In this document: piece after piece, positions 1 through 13,109 of the stretch | Layout of the letters: each line of letters begins with the position of its first letter | Position numbering within the stretch: the first letter of the stretch is position 1 | Assembly (NCBI GenBank): GCA_038093975.1 | Contig: JBBPTG010000004.1 | Span: 558,001-622,000, forward strand | Source: Chalciporus piperatus | Taxonomy: Eukaryota > Basidiomycota > Agaricomycetes > Boletales > Boletaceae | Length of the DNA stretch: 64,000 nucleotides | Reading direction: 5' to 3' | Notes under the pieces: model-generated | Seen by the model: the letters and a program-made list of their open reading frames with translations, nothing else | What the model was told of the DNA's origin: nothing | The model's database searches: none | Position numbers and translations under genes: made by a program

Positions 1-3000
1 ACTTGAAGTGCTGAGCATCACCTCGATTACAAGTAGTCTATGCTAATATCCAGTACAGGAGAAATTCTTCCAATGGCGGAACCTCACCCTCTTCTTGGCG
101 GCATTTGGTGGTGCAACTGTGCAGGAAGAGCATGAGCCTGGTGCATTAACCACAGTCATTCCTGCACAGTTTCTCCCTGATGAAATGCGTGTTCTGAAGG
201 ATCCAGAAGAACTTGTCAACATCTTTATCGAGTTCCTCACAGCGGCGCTTGTCGACGATACCATCCGCGTACGCGAAGTGGCAAAGGAAGCTCTTGGCTC
301 TGAGTTGAGCCCTCGTCTCTTTGCGAAGCTGTTCAAGCACCTTGACGAGTAAGACGGTCTGTTTTTGTTCGGGTTTTGTCTGAGCACATCTTCCCCCAGG
401 ATCACACGTAACATCACGGAAGGTGCTGGATCAGAATTCAAAGAGGAATATGGTCTATTCCTTGACCAAGTGAGCATGTCCCTCCCTCTGAAAGTACGGT
501 TGCTGATTAGTTTAAAAAGCTCATATCCGTGCTTAAACCTCTTGTTGACAACGCGCAAATGCCACCCGACGAGGCACTTGGTATTGACCTCGGATCGATG
601 CTCTACATCCTTGCCGGTTTCATCACTCGATTCAACGACCCGGCCTCGTACCGCATTCGCATCAAGTATTGTGGTTTGGTTTGCAGTGTCTGCGAACGCA
701 CGGACACGCTGACGTTGCGCAAGGACGATCTTTCGCGAAACCGAATCTTGGATGTCATTATGGAGTGGTTCCAAGATCCTATGATCGTAAGTTTCTCCCC
801 TCGTACCTGTCGAACACTGTTTTCACACTGTCTCCGTCAGAACATGGAATCTGAAGCTATCCAACTTCAATATGACATCAACATGTCGGCTTTACGCACA
901 GCCGTACACCTTCTTGACCGTCTCAAACTACAGTCCATCGACAATGCAGCGCACGATGGTGACGACTTGGGGCATGCGGTTGCGCGTTTGTTCCTCAGAT
1001 ACTCCCATGTTTTGTTAAGAGCTCTGGATCTATGCCAGTCAGAGCAATCCGTAAGTGCTTCTGCTTTGTATTAACCTTCACTCATGTTGGCTCTAGACCT
1101 CCGACAACATCTCTGATGTTCCTTCAGTTCAAAAAGTGAGCAGTTGTTCGTTAAACTCCATACACCGAGGCTAACCATGCCACAGAGGGTAGCCCCACAG
1201 AAAGATGATGTCCGGGAGCTTGTGATCAATGGGCTGTCTAACTTGGTCATGGCCAACTCTGAGAATGGCGTGAAGCATTGGATTACATTGGCCTATGATC
1301 CCGATCTCAGGAAACGTACGATCTTTGTTCATGTCTTTGCTCGCGTTCTTGGTAAGGGCACCAAGTTTGAGCCTCAGCGAAATCCAGAACTACAAGCTCG
1401 TCGAAATCAGTTGCGCGAGGCATGTCCGTTCAGCACCGCATGTGGCCTTGAGCTAACTTTTTTCCTATCTAGCTGGTCAAAGGGTCTGATGTAGGCTTCT
1501 TATTTTTGAGTTGAGGGTTATTTGCTTATGTTCGCTTAGATGGTGCTTGCTATGGTCATCTGTGAATGTTGTCCAGCAAATGAGGTCGACATGATGATCT
1601 CTGTGTTGATGAACATCTTCGACACCCGCGCATCTTTGGTAGCGTTGCTCAAGACCATGATAGACCGAGAAATAGCGCATACAGGTAACATCCTATCTCG
1701 ATGGCTTCTTCGGATGCTAACATCGAGTACAGCTAGCGACGCCGACCTCTTCCGCAGCAACTCGACCTGCACCAGATTCTTGTCGGCATTTGCGAGGATC
1801 CATGGTTACAATTATCTCCGTAGTCTCATCTTGCCGCTGATCAAGACCATGGCATCAATGCCTTCGGGGCATGCATACGATCTCGATCCTGCCAAAACTC
1901 CCAAGCACAAGTTGGAACAGAACCAGAGGGATGTAGAGTTCATTGCCTCGTCCTTCCTTGAGATTATCGGCTCTTCCGTGCCCGCGTTGCCACCGTAAGA
2001 GTTCCACTATTCTCTTGAGCTTGTATCGCTGAACTCGACGATAGGATGTTCCGTGAAGTTTGTGCACACTTGGCGAAAGCAGTGTAAGAAATACTCTTCG
2101 TCTCGCTTCAACTTTGTTGACACTTGGACCGACAGCTATCAAGTCTGGCCGGAATCGAAGTTCGCCGCCCTTGGAGCTTTCATATTTCTCCGGTGAGTTC
2201 TGTTTTCATCGATTGCGAACAAAGCTCATTCTCTTCAGCTTTATTTCTCCTGCGATAGTTGCCCCCGAAATAGTTGACATTGAAGTACCCAAGGATGACG
2301 GAGTTATTCGCCGGGGCCTTATGGTTATTGCTAAAATCATGCAGAACCTGGCAAACAATATTTTCTTTGCGAAGGAGGCGCATATGGTCTGCCTGAACGA
2401 GTTCTTGAAGGCGAACATTACCAATGTCACCAGGTTCCTGAGTGAAGTCAATGTGAGCATTCAAAGCCTATGTCGCGACTCGGAGCTAATTCTCGTCTTC
2501 CCCAGAAATATTCTGCAACAGCTGCCGAGGAAGACGCAGGCGAATGGCTAGGTACCACTGCAGATGACACGGACACGATTGTGCTCCACCGTTTCCTGGA
2601 CAAGCACGCAGACAAGATTGGCAAGGAGCTCCTCAGTTATGTGAAGCCCAACGACGACGATTCTGCAACAATGGGTGCCAAGCGGGCCTGGGACCAACTC
2701 TGCAATCTTCTCGTCGAGCTCCAAGAAGCTCCTGAAGTACCTCGGCTTTCTGTTCTCCAAAGCTCAGAGCATCGGGAATTCATTGATTTGATGAACCGTT
2801 GCTCCCATCGTAGTATCAGCGCCGTCCGCGATATATTCCTGCCGGCAGATGTTGCGGAGGTAAGTTGAAGCGTCGTACATGGACATGGGCATCATTAACA
2901 CCCAATTGGCTATCTAGGATGTACCTGCTGTCTTCGTTTTGCGCGTCTGCAAAATTGACGTCGCGGCTCTAGACGTTGAGTTGTTGATGTACCATATTCT

Positions 3001-6000
3001 AAAGGTGATGTATTATCCAAGAACTCTTCCCCGCTCCTGCTTACCCTTAGACCCACCCAGACGTTGACGAGTCCCGACTTCGTAAAAAGGCAATACGAGA
3101 TCATCCTCGATTGCACTTCGTTCACTTCCACGTCTGAGATCCCTGTTCAATGGTTGAAGACATGCTCCCAGCTCATCCCCGTGGATGTTCGGCAACGATT
3201 CGTCAATGGTTATTTCTTGAATGCCAACTCGCTGACGCAACGTTACCTGAGGCGGATGTACAATATCTCTGCGGGTATGTACTTGCCTCGTGTTTCCCTA
3301 CGAGATAAGCTGAACACTTTTTTCGCTGTCAGGCACGATTATCACAAACTGCCTCAAAGCTTGCTCTTCGATCACCGAGCTTTTGCAGCATGTCCCTCAA
3401 ACATGCCTCCCTGCGCTTGAGTATCCGAGTACGTGCCCGATGACGCCCGACATACATTGTACTCACAAGTAATGCAGCATCTTTGGAGCATGAAAGCAGC
3501 GTGGGTTTCACCGAGGTGACAATGAGACAAGCACATGACATCCGGATGCCAGTCAACATGGAGGTTGCGCTCACCCACATCCGCATTACCTCGGTCTGTG
3601 TCTTCAATCTTGCTATCTCCGTGTGACCCTAACCTTCTGAGTAGATTCGAGCGGCAGTCATTTCCCCAAATCTTTCGTGCAAATCTACTGAGATCATTTC
3701 TTTGGCCGATGTCAGCGATGCCTACAACGTCTCGACCGGTCTTGATCCGCACGAGTTCATCATCAGGCTCAGCAGGCAAGGAGTGACATCTTATTTCTCC
3801 TCACCGCATCGCGACGGCATCGTCAAGGTAGGCTCTTCACTGTGCGATGTTTGCTGGAGCTTACCTAATTCGTCTTAAAGGCCATCAGAGCAGCCAAGAG
3901 CCAACTTCGCGACAGTCAAGTCTTGAGCACCGAGAGGTTCCCGAGATTCTCCAACATCTCTGCCACCCTTTTGCACGTCGGTATGATCAATATCGACTCG
4001 GAACAAGAAGAGCTGCGCGGCGCTGCTTATGACCTTCTTGGCGCGATATGTGCATACCTGGACTATGACAAAAACCCCATCATTGCGGCTAAAGGTAAGT
4101 ATGTGTTTCGTTTTGGTGCGCTGAATCTCACAACTCGTTAGCTGGCATCATTCCTGGCGACATATCCACTTTCGTCATCGGTCTGAGCGATCGACTTGCG
4201 AGCTTCGTACCCAAGCTCACGCTGGACTTCTTGTCCGTGATCTCCACTGGAATGGACAAGGCTAACGTGGCTCAGCGCATCAACTGCCTGCAATACATGA
4301 GTCCTTGGGTCAGAAACCTGGCACACTTCTGTAACCCGTCCAATCCATTGTACGAGCATTCTGGCGCTAGGTTACGAGACTGCATTCGCTCGTTGATAGA
4401 CCTGACGATCGCAGACTCAGAGGTGCGCCACTGATCGCACCTGTTCTTTTGACAGGACTGACGCTTTCTGCCAGATTTCCTCGATGATACACAAGCATAT
4501 CTGGATCGAAATTGGGAAACTCGATCCCATTATTGTGAACATCGTTTTGGAAGAGTTGATCCGCGCCGCGGCAGATGGTGGAATTGGTTCACGAAGAAGC
4601 GAAACTATTACCCGAACCACGGCCGCACTCGCTTCTATCAATGTGCGAGGCAAGATCTTCTCCAAGCTACGGAAAGTCCTCGGAAAAACATCGCTCAAGC
4701 CATCACGGACGTTGCCAGAGAATGTCAATTGGAACGAAATTGCGACGTTGACTAGGTTCGCTCTCATTGCCACCAACCATTTGAAGCAAGCGGCCTTCGA
4801 TCAGCTTTACGTTCCTGACATCTGCCACCTCGTCACGCTCGTGGCCGGAACTGGACAAACGCTTGTCCGGAAGTCCGTGTATGGTATCATCATGAACTTC
4901 CTGCAGTCGCTCTTCCTTGCCAGGGCAGAAGATGCCAGCGCGCCGGATCTACGCGCCCTGATCGATGAGCTTATCACTCCCGAGAGTCTTCAGTTGTTCG
5001 GGCTTACCCGGCAGTCCTCTACAAGCGAGTACTACAACTACGACCCACCAAACGATAAGGCGATGATCGACTCCCAGGAAACGCTGACGAGACTACTCGT
5101 GAAGATTGTCGAAGTCACAGCAGGCTCAAAAGGTCCGATTGTTTGCATCATTTCGTTGTCTCTCGACTTACATCTTTTAGGGGTCTTGAATGTTTGGAGA
5201 GCCCGATGGATGAGTCTGGCGACTTCTACAGCTTTCCAGCTCCCTACGGCGATTCAAGCGAGGGCGTTCCTTGTGCTTGGAACACTGGCGACCTCGGAAG
5301 TGGATGATGACCTGGTCTACCAGATGCTCGTGGCCTTCAAGACTGCGCTGGGTCAATCCACCGAGACGGACACGATTGCCGTGGTCTGCATGCTTCGATG
5401 TATTTGCAAGGTGGTTCCCTCACTCCCAGAAGGGTCACGGTACCTCTGCCAAGTGTTCTGGCTGGCGGTTGCCCTGCTCCAGTCGAGTTACACTTCTGTC
5501 TATGCTGAAGCTGCCGATCTCCTGCGTGCGACTATTGAAACCCTCGAGCTGCATGGCGCGTTTGACGAAAACGCAATCCCCACTGTACTGTTGGAGGGTC
5601 GCACGCAGCTCGAGGATACGGTGTGCCAACTCGATCGTCTATTGTGCCTGTCGTTCGATTCCAGTTTCTCCTTCTCCCTGGCCTCCGTCATCTTCAAAGG
5701 TGTTCGCCACAGTCAACTCAAGACCTCAGCGGAAACCGTCCTCAGAAGTCTACTTTCTGTTGCTGTGCGCTGCGGCGAGCAGCCTCCTGACAGCGCCGCA
5801 TACGCATTGTCCCCCGATGCGCTTGGGTATTTCGTCGCTCTAATCCCATTCTCGACAAACCGCGATGCGTACATCAGACTTCTTCAAGATTGTCACGCAG
5901 AACAATTCATTCCTACCGCGGCGCCATCGCTTCACAGTGATTTCGTCCCACGGGTTGCCATCGACATGCTCCCCATTTCAGATAGCACTACAGCGTTGCT

Positions 6001-6498
6001 TGTAGTTTCTTTTGCTACCACCATGCTCAGCACAGCACAAGGAGACGACGCCGAAACTGAAATATTGTATAACTTGTTGTTGGACGTCAGCGTTGCTTAC
6101 CCGGAACTATTGTCTATGATGTACGACTTTTCATCATTTGGTTTTGTGCTTGCATCACTAACACGTTCGCACATAGATATGAAACATTGCAGGACAGGAT
6201 CAAGGAGGCGTTTGCTGTCTCTGGCAATGCCTCCATCATCAGAGCTGTGTCCAATATTTTCCGCGTCGCTCAGGATCCCCTCCGCGCATCGGCTTTGCGG
6301 GGCGGTGAATCAATGTCTACGATAAGCACTCTCGACGAGGCGGGGAGTGTGACTCAGGGACTGAAGAGGCGACTGGAAGATCTAAACATGGAGGGACTTG
6401 CAACAAGCTTCCAGTTCCTTCCGCCTAATCGGAGCCAATGGTCTAGGATTGCCGCGTGGATTTCGGAGCTGGTTCTCAAGATTGTTGGGCTGGAGTGA
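1..6498 (+). CDS. IRA: Neurofibromin/IRA-type Ras GTPase-activating protein, 3' part (5' end outside window)
   Basis: This protein would stimulate GTP hydrolysis by Ras at the membrane and so damp Ras-cAMP signalling. The window opens inside the gene and about 20 short exons follow. The RasGAP domain spans roughly 1.7-2.5 kb. It contains the arginine-finger segment DLFRSNS, the segment YLRSLILPLI, and the FISPAIVAPE motif followed by an RRGLMVIAKIMQNLANN helix. After it, at about 2.9-3.4 kb, PAVFVLRVCK and LLMYHILK match the Sec14-like module that follows the GAP domain in NF1. The rest is helical-repeat C-terminus as in NF1/IRA. The last codons read KIVGLE before a stop at 6498. Family assignment is firm; individual exon edges were not all resolved. 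Confidence 0.9.
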
Positions 6499-6866
6499 GC
6501 ACGTGTTTTTTTTTCGGGACGTGTATAGTATTTCCTCAGGCATTCATCTTCCTTACGGTGTACCATTTGATTTTCTGCACATAGTTTATTATAATTTGTC
6601 GCAGGTTGACTGCTAATAGGAATGTTTGACTTTTTCTGTTCTGACGATCCGGTTCTTGATGGTGCTCCGACTCCGAGATTAACTTGGCTCAAGCTAATTA
6701 GCTACGTGTGCTACGTTTGGCAGTTGTAATGGAATGAACGGTGTCTCACGACTCGGACTGCATCACAACTTCACCTATATACTCTCGTTATTACCCCACC
6801 CTCATCGGTTCCACTCACATCCCCTTTCATTCTCCTTCTCCCTCTCCTGAGACTCTTACCGCCGCG
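6499..6866. other. Intergenic region between IRA and the coiled-coil gene
   Basis: This is the 3' flank of the RasGAP gene and the promoter/5'UTR of the next gene. It holds short pyrimidine-rich runs just before the downstream start, as is common in basidiomycete promoters. No RNA gene or repeat was seen. Confidence 0.5.
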
Positions 6867-9800
6867 ATGGAGGTCGACTCTCCCGCAGATCATCGCCCCG
6901 TTACCCCAGACTTTTCGAGAGCCAGCAGCCTTTACCATGCAACATGTACCATCGACGACCTCACTCTCGCATTGACCAACTTCTCAAGGGTACCCTCTCC
7001 TGAACCCCAGAGGCAGATATGCTGTTGCTGCGGCAACGAAGATTGCGAAGCAACAAAGGCGTGGCTAGCTCTCAAGTCCAAGCTCGAGAGCAGGCTCATT
7101 CTTAGTGCAGGTGAGTTGGAATGCTGGAGGACACACCAGTGTGTGAATCACCATCACAGAGGTTGGGTCTGCGCTGCTGCAGCGGCACGAGGCGTACGTT
7201 CACAGACACGAGGTTCGTCTCATATGAGCCTCCGTGTTACTATGCCCTCACCCCAGCACAGCCGGGTGGATCTACTCCCAGGAAAGCTTCGGAAGACAGC
7301 GCACACGGGGACACTAGCCCAGAACATGCGGAAGTCGATGCTCGAGTTACTGAACTATTGAAGGAGAATGCTGTTCTCGAGAAGGTCGGTCCGTTCGCCG
7401 TCCTGGGATTCGCATGTTGCCACATCGGTGACCTTGTTTAGCGGTTTACGCAGGCGCTTCTGAACAGCGAGGTTGCGGAGGCATCAAATAAGACCGTGCT
7501 CCATGAGTTGGAAGAGACACGCAATGCAGTCTCGAGATTGACCGCACACTATGCACGCACCGTGGGGTTGGACACTAGGCTGGCTGCTGTCCTGCAGGAG
7601 AATGACGATATCCGGCAAGAGCGTGATAGTCAGGCGCAGCAGGCAAAGCTCGCAGAGGCACGGTTAGCTGCGCTCAAGGACCGCAAAGGTAATTAACCTC
7701 CTATGATGTGTAGGTGAATCCCGACACATTCTCTTCACTTAGATAAGCTGCAGGCTGAGGTTCGCCGCTTGCAAGACGACCTCGAGATCAGACGGCTGCA
7801 GCGATTGGAGTCTTCAGAATCGCTCTTGCAGGACGTCCGCTCACGACTGGAGGGTCTTCATGTTTCCGTATGTCGACTCTTAAGTTGAATGTCCATTGTC
7901 TCTAATGCTAATGTCCGTTCCTCAGCACGTCAGCAAGTCAACGGAGGATGACTCAGAGGTCATGAAAGTCCTCGAATCTTTGGTAGCGGATAATGAGGTT
8001 CTTAAAGCGGACAACGAAGAGTTGCAGAAACTCTTAACGGACTCGCGGGAAGATTTTCAGGCATTGCAAAGGGAAATGGGAGAGCAAAGTATCGCGCCTC
8101 CCATCCGGGGTAAGCTTATAAGGGCTAATCCGGGCGACGCCGAGTTGATAGTCCACTTAGTTGAAACGCCGTCGAAACACTCTCGAACGTCAAGTGGGCC
8201 ATCCTCGTTTGTCAAAGACTCGGTAAGCCGCCGAGTCTGATCTGGGATTTTGCTTGACAAGAACCAAGCTTTTCAGCTCCACGAAACGTCCGTCGAGTGT
8301 CGAGCCAAGGTCCCGCCGTACATACGTAAGCGATCCCCATATTCTATCAGTTTCTTTCTACCTCACCCTTGAGGCGTAGGAACCTTTGACACCCGAAACA
8401 AATCGTAGACCACTTTCTCCAGCAGACTCCCTGCTGACTTCAGCGACCAAGTATACCAATTTCATTCATCCTCGACCCAGATACCCACCATCACATCTCA
8501 GCTTCGATATGGAAACCGAGCCGGAGTATGATCAGGAGCTACTGCATGCGAACCAAGCCACGAAAGCCGTGCAAACAGATCGGTGGCTTGGCTTACATGC
8601 TACCACCCAGCTGACGCCATCTTTCACGGATCAATCATCTGCCTCCCCATATGATGGCCACTCAGAGTCTTCATCGCTGCTTGACGGCCTTGGTTCCCCA
8701 ATGTCGAGCCTCCTGGAACGGATGCATTCCCTCCTCCATCGGATGACACAGGCCGATGCCCTCACACTCACCAATCGCCTCAAGCGTCAACACCTCCGCG
8801 GCGCAGACGTCAAGCACCTTTCCAGAACTACTGTTGGTAATATCTTATCGGAGATCTCGCATCTCCGGGCACAATACCGGGTGTGGCTCGAAGATGATAG
8901 GATCACTACCACGTGCACGCGGAAGGACCTTCGAGGGCTGTTCAAACTGTTCAAGGAAGCCCTCGAGGAAATGAGTCAAATGCGTGTTACTTTGAATGAC
9001 ATCATACTCGAGCCTTCTATCGCTATTAACGTTAGCGAGATGGCCCTTGATCCGGCGAAAGCAGAGGCAATGGAACAGGAGCGGAAATCGTCTGGCATCG
9101 CCCTAGGAGCAAGCTGGATGGCACCTTTCTCAAAGTTGTTCGGATCGTTACCGCAAGAGGCGATCTCACAGCCTTCATCCTCGCGAACGCCACAACGCCC
9201 TGCTAGCAGAGGACGAGGAGTCATTCGTTCCCCGCGTCCGGTGCCAAAAATCGGGCCTGCGCTCGCAGCCTCTGCTACATCGGTCAACGTTGAATTTTCT
9301 GGAACTGGTGCTGGCAAATCAGTGACTAGCATATTCTCAGCCCACCCGGACAATGAAGGTGCACAGGATCATTTCCCGAAGGCCAACCCCTTCCCTCAAC
9401 CCCCTGCTTCCAGACAATCCCATGTCAGGAATGTGATGGACATCTTTGCTGGCGCGCCACAATTAGAGGACACCTCGGATCCATGGGTTGTTCTGCCTCG
9501 CGGCCCTCGTCGTGTTCAGTCTACGTTTATCAAAGCAGAGCCCACGGAGGCTGGGACTGCTAGCATCGGCAGATCCTCCATGCGAAAACGACACCCTTCT
9601 CTGCTGTCGCGAGATATTGACGCGATCATTGACACACCTTCAGTTCGAAGAATTGAAGACTCTGAAGGCGAAGACGTCCCCGGTCCTCTGCGTGAACGAA
9701 CCCTCCGCAGACGGGGTCTATCTGACTCTTCTATCCATTCAACCTTCATGAACCAAGGTGGCAACGAGGACGTCACTCGCACAGATGGACCAAGTGGAGC

Positions 9801-10209
9801 TTGGTTGGAGCGTACGTCAGTATTACGGACACTCAGCCGCACGGTGCAGAGCTTCAAGCAAGCCGCATCGCATACGATTTCTGGAGTTGCCAACCCTTCC
9901 ACTGCGAATCCTTCCACTTCCAATCCTTCTACTGATACACCATCTTTTGCTCCACCTCCCGGTTCTGCCTCCGTGGCATCTGACTCTGACTCTCCTCTCC
10001 CATCTGGTGGAAGCTTGAATATCCCCCGCCCTCATCCACCCCGGGCCGCACCCCCCACCCTTTCTTCATTGATTCCAACCTTGACATCTTGGGCAGCGGC
10101 CGGAGTTATTCTCGACTCTACGCCTCCTCATTACACTCGCGGGAGCGTTCGAGAAGACGTGGGGGTTCCTCGACTTTTCGGCCGGGAAGGTCAGGGGAGG
10201 GACATTTAA
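6867..10209 (+). CDS. Coiled-coil protein of unknown function
   Basis: I do not recognise this family. The start is taken at MEVDSPADHRP. A first exon to 7110 contains a CCCCGNEDCEATK cysteine cluster. It is followed by several short exons (joins such as GCAG/AGGTT and GAGGC/ACAG stay in frame) that encode a long heptad-rich coiled coil (VTELLKENAVLEK, LQAEVRRLQDDLEI, LVADNEVLKADNEELQ) up to about 8.2 kb. The large last exon from about 8386 has a conserved-looking helical block (MTQADALTLTNRLKRQHL and onward, about 8.7-9.1 kb), then a Ser/Pro-rich, probably disordered tail with short NPST repeats near 9.9 kb. The order coiled coil, helical block, disordered tail suggests a cytoskeletal or spindle-pole scaffold, but that is only inference. 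Confidence 0.7.
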
Positions 10210-10596
10210 TTTGGACGATATGGTGCGAGAATCCGACTGTTGTTAACATTATTAACCCTGTTCATCTCATGCGGCATAAATTGTATATCGACTGGCTGAC
10301 TCTTGTCTATCACACAATTGTATTATCCGCCTGCTGAATCTATATTGCCGATGATTCCGAGGATTCCTTGGAGATGGGTGACTACCAACTCGCCCAGTTA
10401 ATTTTTCTGACACGATTTTTTTAGTTTGTTCTAATTCTTGCACTACGGTTAAGCGACCTCTTCAAAGTTATGCACGGCCATCCAATTATGGCATATCACC
10501 ATGTTTTGTTGAAGCTCACTTGGTGGCGAAAAGCCTTCATCACCCTCTCGATCCCTTGGTCCTCTTTTCCCAACATCAGAGTGCGTCTGGTCTTTC
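10210..10596. other. Intergenic region, convergent 3' flanks
   Basis: AT-rich stretch between the ends of the coiled-coil gene and the first small secreted-protein gene. Nothing further was recognised in it. Confidence 0.4.
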
Positions 10597-10963
10597 CTAC
10601 TCCGGAGGCATGGTCGTAGGCCAAGTGCACTTGGCTGCAGAAGTACCCTCCTGCGCATTTTTTTTTCGTGTCAGGCGATCTCGCTACAGAGATCGAAGTT
10701 TGTGCCACTCACGGCGATTAAACAGCAGAATTCATAGTAAGCACACGGCTTTGCAGCATCAACAGGCTTGCAATCCGAACCCTGCCAACCGGTAGCTACC
10801 TAATCGTTGATCAACCCTTCAGCATGCATCTGCCATAGGGACCACAGCAACTTACATTTGCCGCTGTAGTGCAGCACACCTCCTTGCAAGCGTCATCTGC
10901 CGCGGCAGCAGCGCTGACCATAGCAAGGAGCGCGACAAAGATGGAGGTGAAACGAGCAAACAT
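10597..10963 (-). CDS. Small secreted 8-cysteine protein, hydrophobin-like spacing (copy 1)
   Basis: Conceptual splicing gives 82 residues from three exons (10963-10856, 10799-10713, 10650-10597) with GTAAG and GTGAGT donors. MFARFTSIFVALLAMVSA is a signal peptide. The mature part has eight cysteines in the order C-x3-CC-x14-C-x8-C-x5-CC-x10-C. Copy 2 about 1 kb upstream has exactly the same spacing, intron positions and phases, which supports the model. The C-CC-C-C-CC-C order is that of fungal hydrophobins, but the first spacing and total size are smaller than the usual families, so this may be a miniature hydrophobin or an unrelated small secreted protein. It is probably exported to the cell surface or medium. 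Confidence 0.8.
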
Positions 10964-11922
10964 GATGAAGAGACTGATCCTGGTCTGTGGGAAGAGGATT
11001 CTGGTCGATGCTACGAAGAAGGGGGCCGTTTTTATATGCTTCCAGTCCCTCCTGAATCGGTTGGAGGAGCACTCAAATTCCACTGCCAGTGGTATTACGT
11101 CTGGGCCAAGTTTTGGGCGTATCCTTTCAATGTCACGGTCGGGCATTGGCAGGACTGCATGTCAGTGTATGTACAAGATGGGTCCTTCGACCGAACAATG
11201 TCAACTTACATTTAATACAACTCTCGGAGGCAGATTGAAGCGGACGTCGTACTAGGAAACCCCGCACGACCACAAGTGTCTAACTTACTGGGCTCCTACT
11301 AGTACATCGACACTGGCGCGAATGTGACTGATGGTCCTCCGTACTTTTCTCTCGCTTGAATAAGTAGGTGCAAACTAATATGATCCTGGACACACTAGTG
11401 ACAGCCTGTCAGAGTCGTGTTCGGCTCGTCCTTTTGGGAAGAACCACCACTGCAAATGGCAATATTAGTGTAACGTTATTCCAGAGGGCCGCGCCCATCG
11501 ACCGAAGTCACTCCGAGTCGACTCAACACCTCCACACAACGTTCACAGGAGCGTCTGGGAAGATAGAGTATCATACATGACCGTTGTTAGCATTCTTCAT
11601 TTATAAGTTATCATGCTGCACGGCACTTGTATCACTTATGTAAATCCCTTCCTGCTCAATCCACTGGCCAGCACACTCGACCACCTGACCTGGCATTCAT
11701 CTAAGAGTAAAGGTTATCGTCAAGAACTCGGTGAAAATTAGTTGTCGTTGGCCCTTGGTTGGCCCCAAGGGCTACCCGGTGGTGGAAGTCAGTCCGACGA
11801 GGGCTCACTGTGCATTGTAGTATGAAGCTCGTTTGATTATTGTCCGAACCAAGATAAATCAAAGATGGTGAAAAATAATCAACCCGCTTCCAAAACATCA
11901 TTGAAGGTGCATCCAGTCTCTC
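10964..11922. other. Spacer between the two small secreted-protein genes
   Basis: About 960 bases. The part next to copy 1 is its promoter. The rest shows no convincing coding exon and no third copy of the GWQGSDC motif of the pair. Confidence 0.4.
11029..11036 (-). promoter_or_regulatory. TATA box of small secreted protein copy 1
   Basis: TATAAAAA on the minus strand lies about 66 bases before the ATG. Around it, the promoter and 5'UTR are similar to the same region of copy 2 (shared GTCTGTGG and AGAGGATTCTGGT words on the plus strand), so the promoter was duplicated with the gene. Confidence 0.6.
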
Positions 11923-12283
11923 CTAGTTATTCTGAGGTGGAGCGCAATCGGCTGCAGAGGTACCCTCCTGCGTATTTTTTTGGGTGTCAGGCGATACTGA
12001 TACACAGACTGTAAGGTTGTGTGACTCACGATGTCATAACAGCAGAGTTTCTTGTAAGAACAGTTCCCATCAGCACCGACGGGTTGACAATCCGAACCCT
12101 GCCAACCACTAGGTGCCTAACCACTCATTGACCTGTCAGCATGTATCTACCACCAGAACCACTACAACTTACATCCCCTGCAGACTTGCAACACACTTCC
12201 TTGCAAGTGTCGGCGTCTCCCGCGGCGGTAGCGCCGACTACGGCGAGGAGCGCAATGAAGACTGGGGCGAAACGAGCAAACAT
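11923..12283 (-). CDS. Small secreted 8-cysteine protein, hydrophobin-like spacing (copy 2)
   Basis: Tandem paralogue of the gene at 10597-10963 on the same strand. Three exons (12283-12173, 12116-12030, 11967-11923) give 80 residues. A signal peptide MFARFAPVFIALLAVVGATA is followed by C-x3-CC-x14-C-x8-C-x5-CC-x10-C, with the shared block GWQGSDC and the shared C-terminal EGTSAA. Charged residues between the cysteines differ from copy 1 (SYKKL here, AYYEF there), so the framework is kept while loops diverge. The introns are also recognisably similar. Function is not known. Confidence 0.8.
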
Positions 12284-13109
12284 GTTAGATATTGGATAGA
12301 GAAATTGGTCTGTGGAAAGAGGATTCTGGTTGATGGTAGGAAACAGAGAGTCCCTTTTATAGGTTTCCGCTTCCCTCGCTTGGTCAGAGCATGCTAGTCC
12401 GTTATACCAGGCGGAGCCGGCATCTGTCGAGCAGCCTGAAAACGTAATGTTTTCGACGACAGTTTCTGCTCCAGCACCAAATGAATGGAGTTACCTGATG
12501 GTTACCGCATTTGGTAGGGTCCAACCCATCGTTTTCCTCTCTGTCGCTGACAGAACAGATGGCCGAGCAGCAACGTTTTTGACGAGCCTTTTGGCATGAT
12601 TTGTGAGCTCTGATCAGTTAACTTGGACACTTCGCAAAGGGAATTACCTCGTCTAACCATAAAAGTAAACGACAACAGTTTGGATGTGGTTTTCTGACTG
12701 GCAGATTAGTAGGACCATAGTATGGCATAGATTTTGCTTTGACCGCTGACAGAGAACGGACGGGGCAAATTCAAGAGGCTGCAAGCAAACATTGGCTCTA
12801 CCTCGAGATGAAATGACATGATGTCTTGAAATTATCCTCCAAATTTAGAAACAATGAGATTGATGCTACAAAACTGATACTTCTTGGACATGTTTTTCAC
12901 CACTCCGTATGCTCCATAGATTACAACTTGGATGAAAGTCAGCGGCATCGAACAGATGGAAGAATGGGTGGCGTACTTGTCTTCTGCTGCGAATTTATGC
13001 AGGGTATGATACTTCAAAACGTTTCCTCAGTTATCGTAGCCAGGAGGTAAATCTGAGTAGGGAGCGGCCCCCGCCGCTGAAGAGGTGCTCGGTGACGTGT
13101 ACTCGGCTG
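12284..13109. other. Intergenic region, promoter of copy 2 plus unexplained DNA
   Basis: The first 80 bases or so are the conserved promoter of the secreted-protein copy. The remaining roughly 700 bases show only short open frames without family features or good splice context. No gene is called. Confidence 0.4.
12354..12361 (-). promoter_or_regulatory. TATA box of small secreted protein copy 2
   Basis: TATAAAAG on the minus strand, about 71 bases before the ATG, at nearly the same distance as in copy 1 and inside a conserved promoter block. Confidence 0.6.

Noticed and set aside
12826..13050. Plus-strand frame of 74 residues between the secreted-protein pair and the WBP2-like gene
   Set aside because: No signal peptide, domain or splice context. 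The length is expected by chance in a region of about 800 bases.
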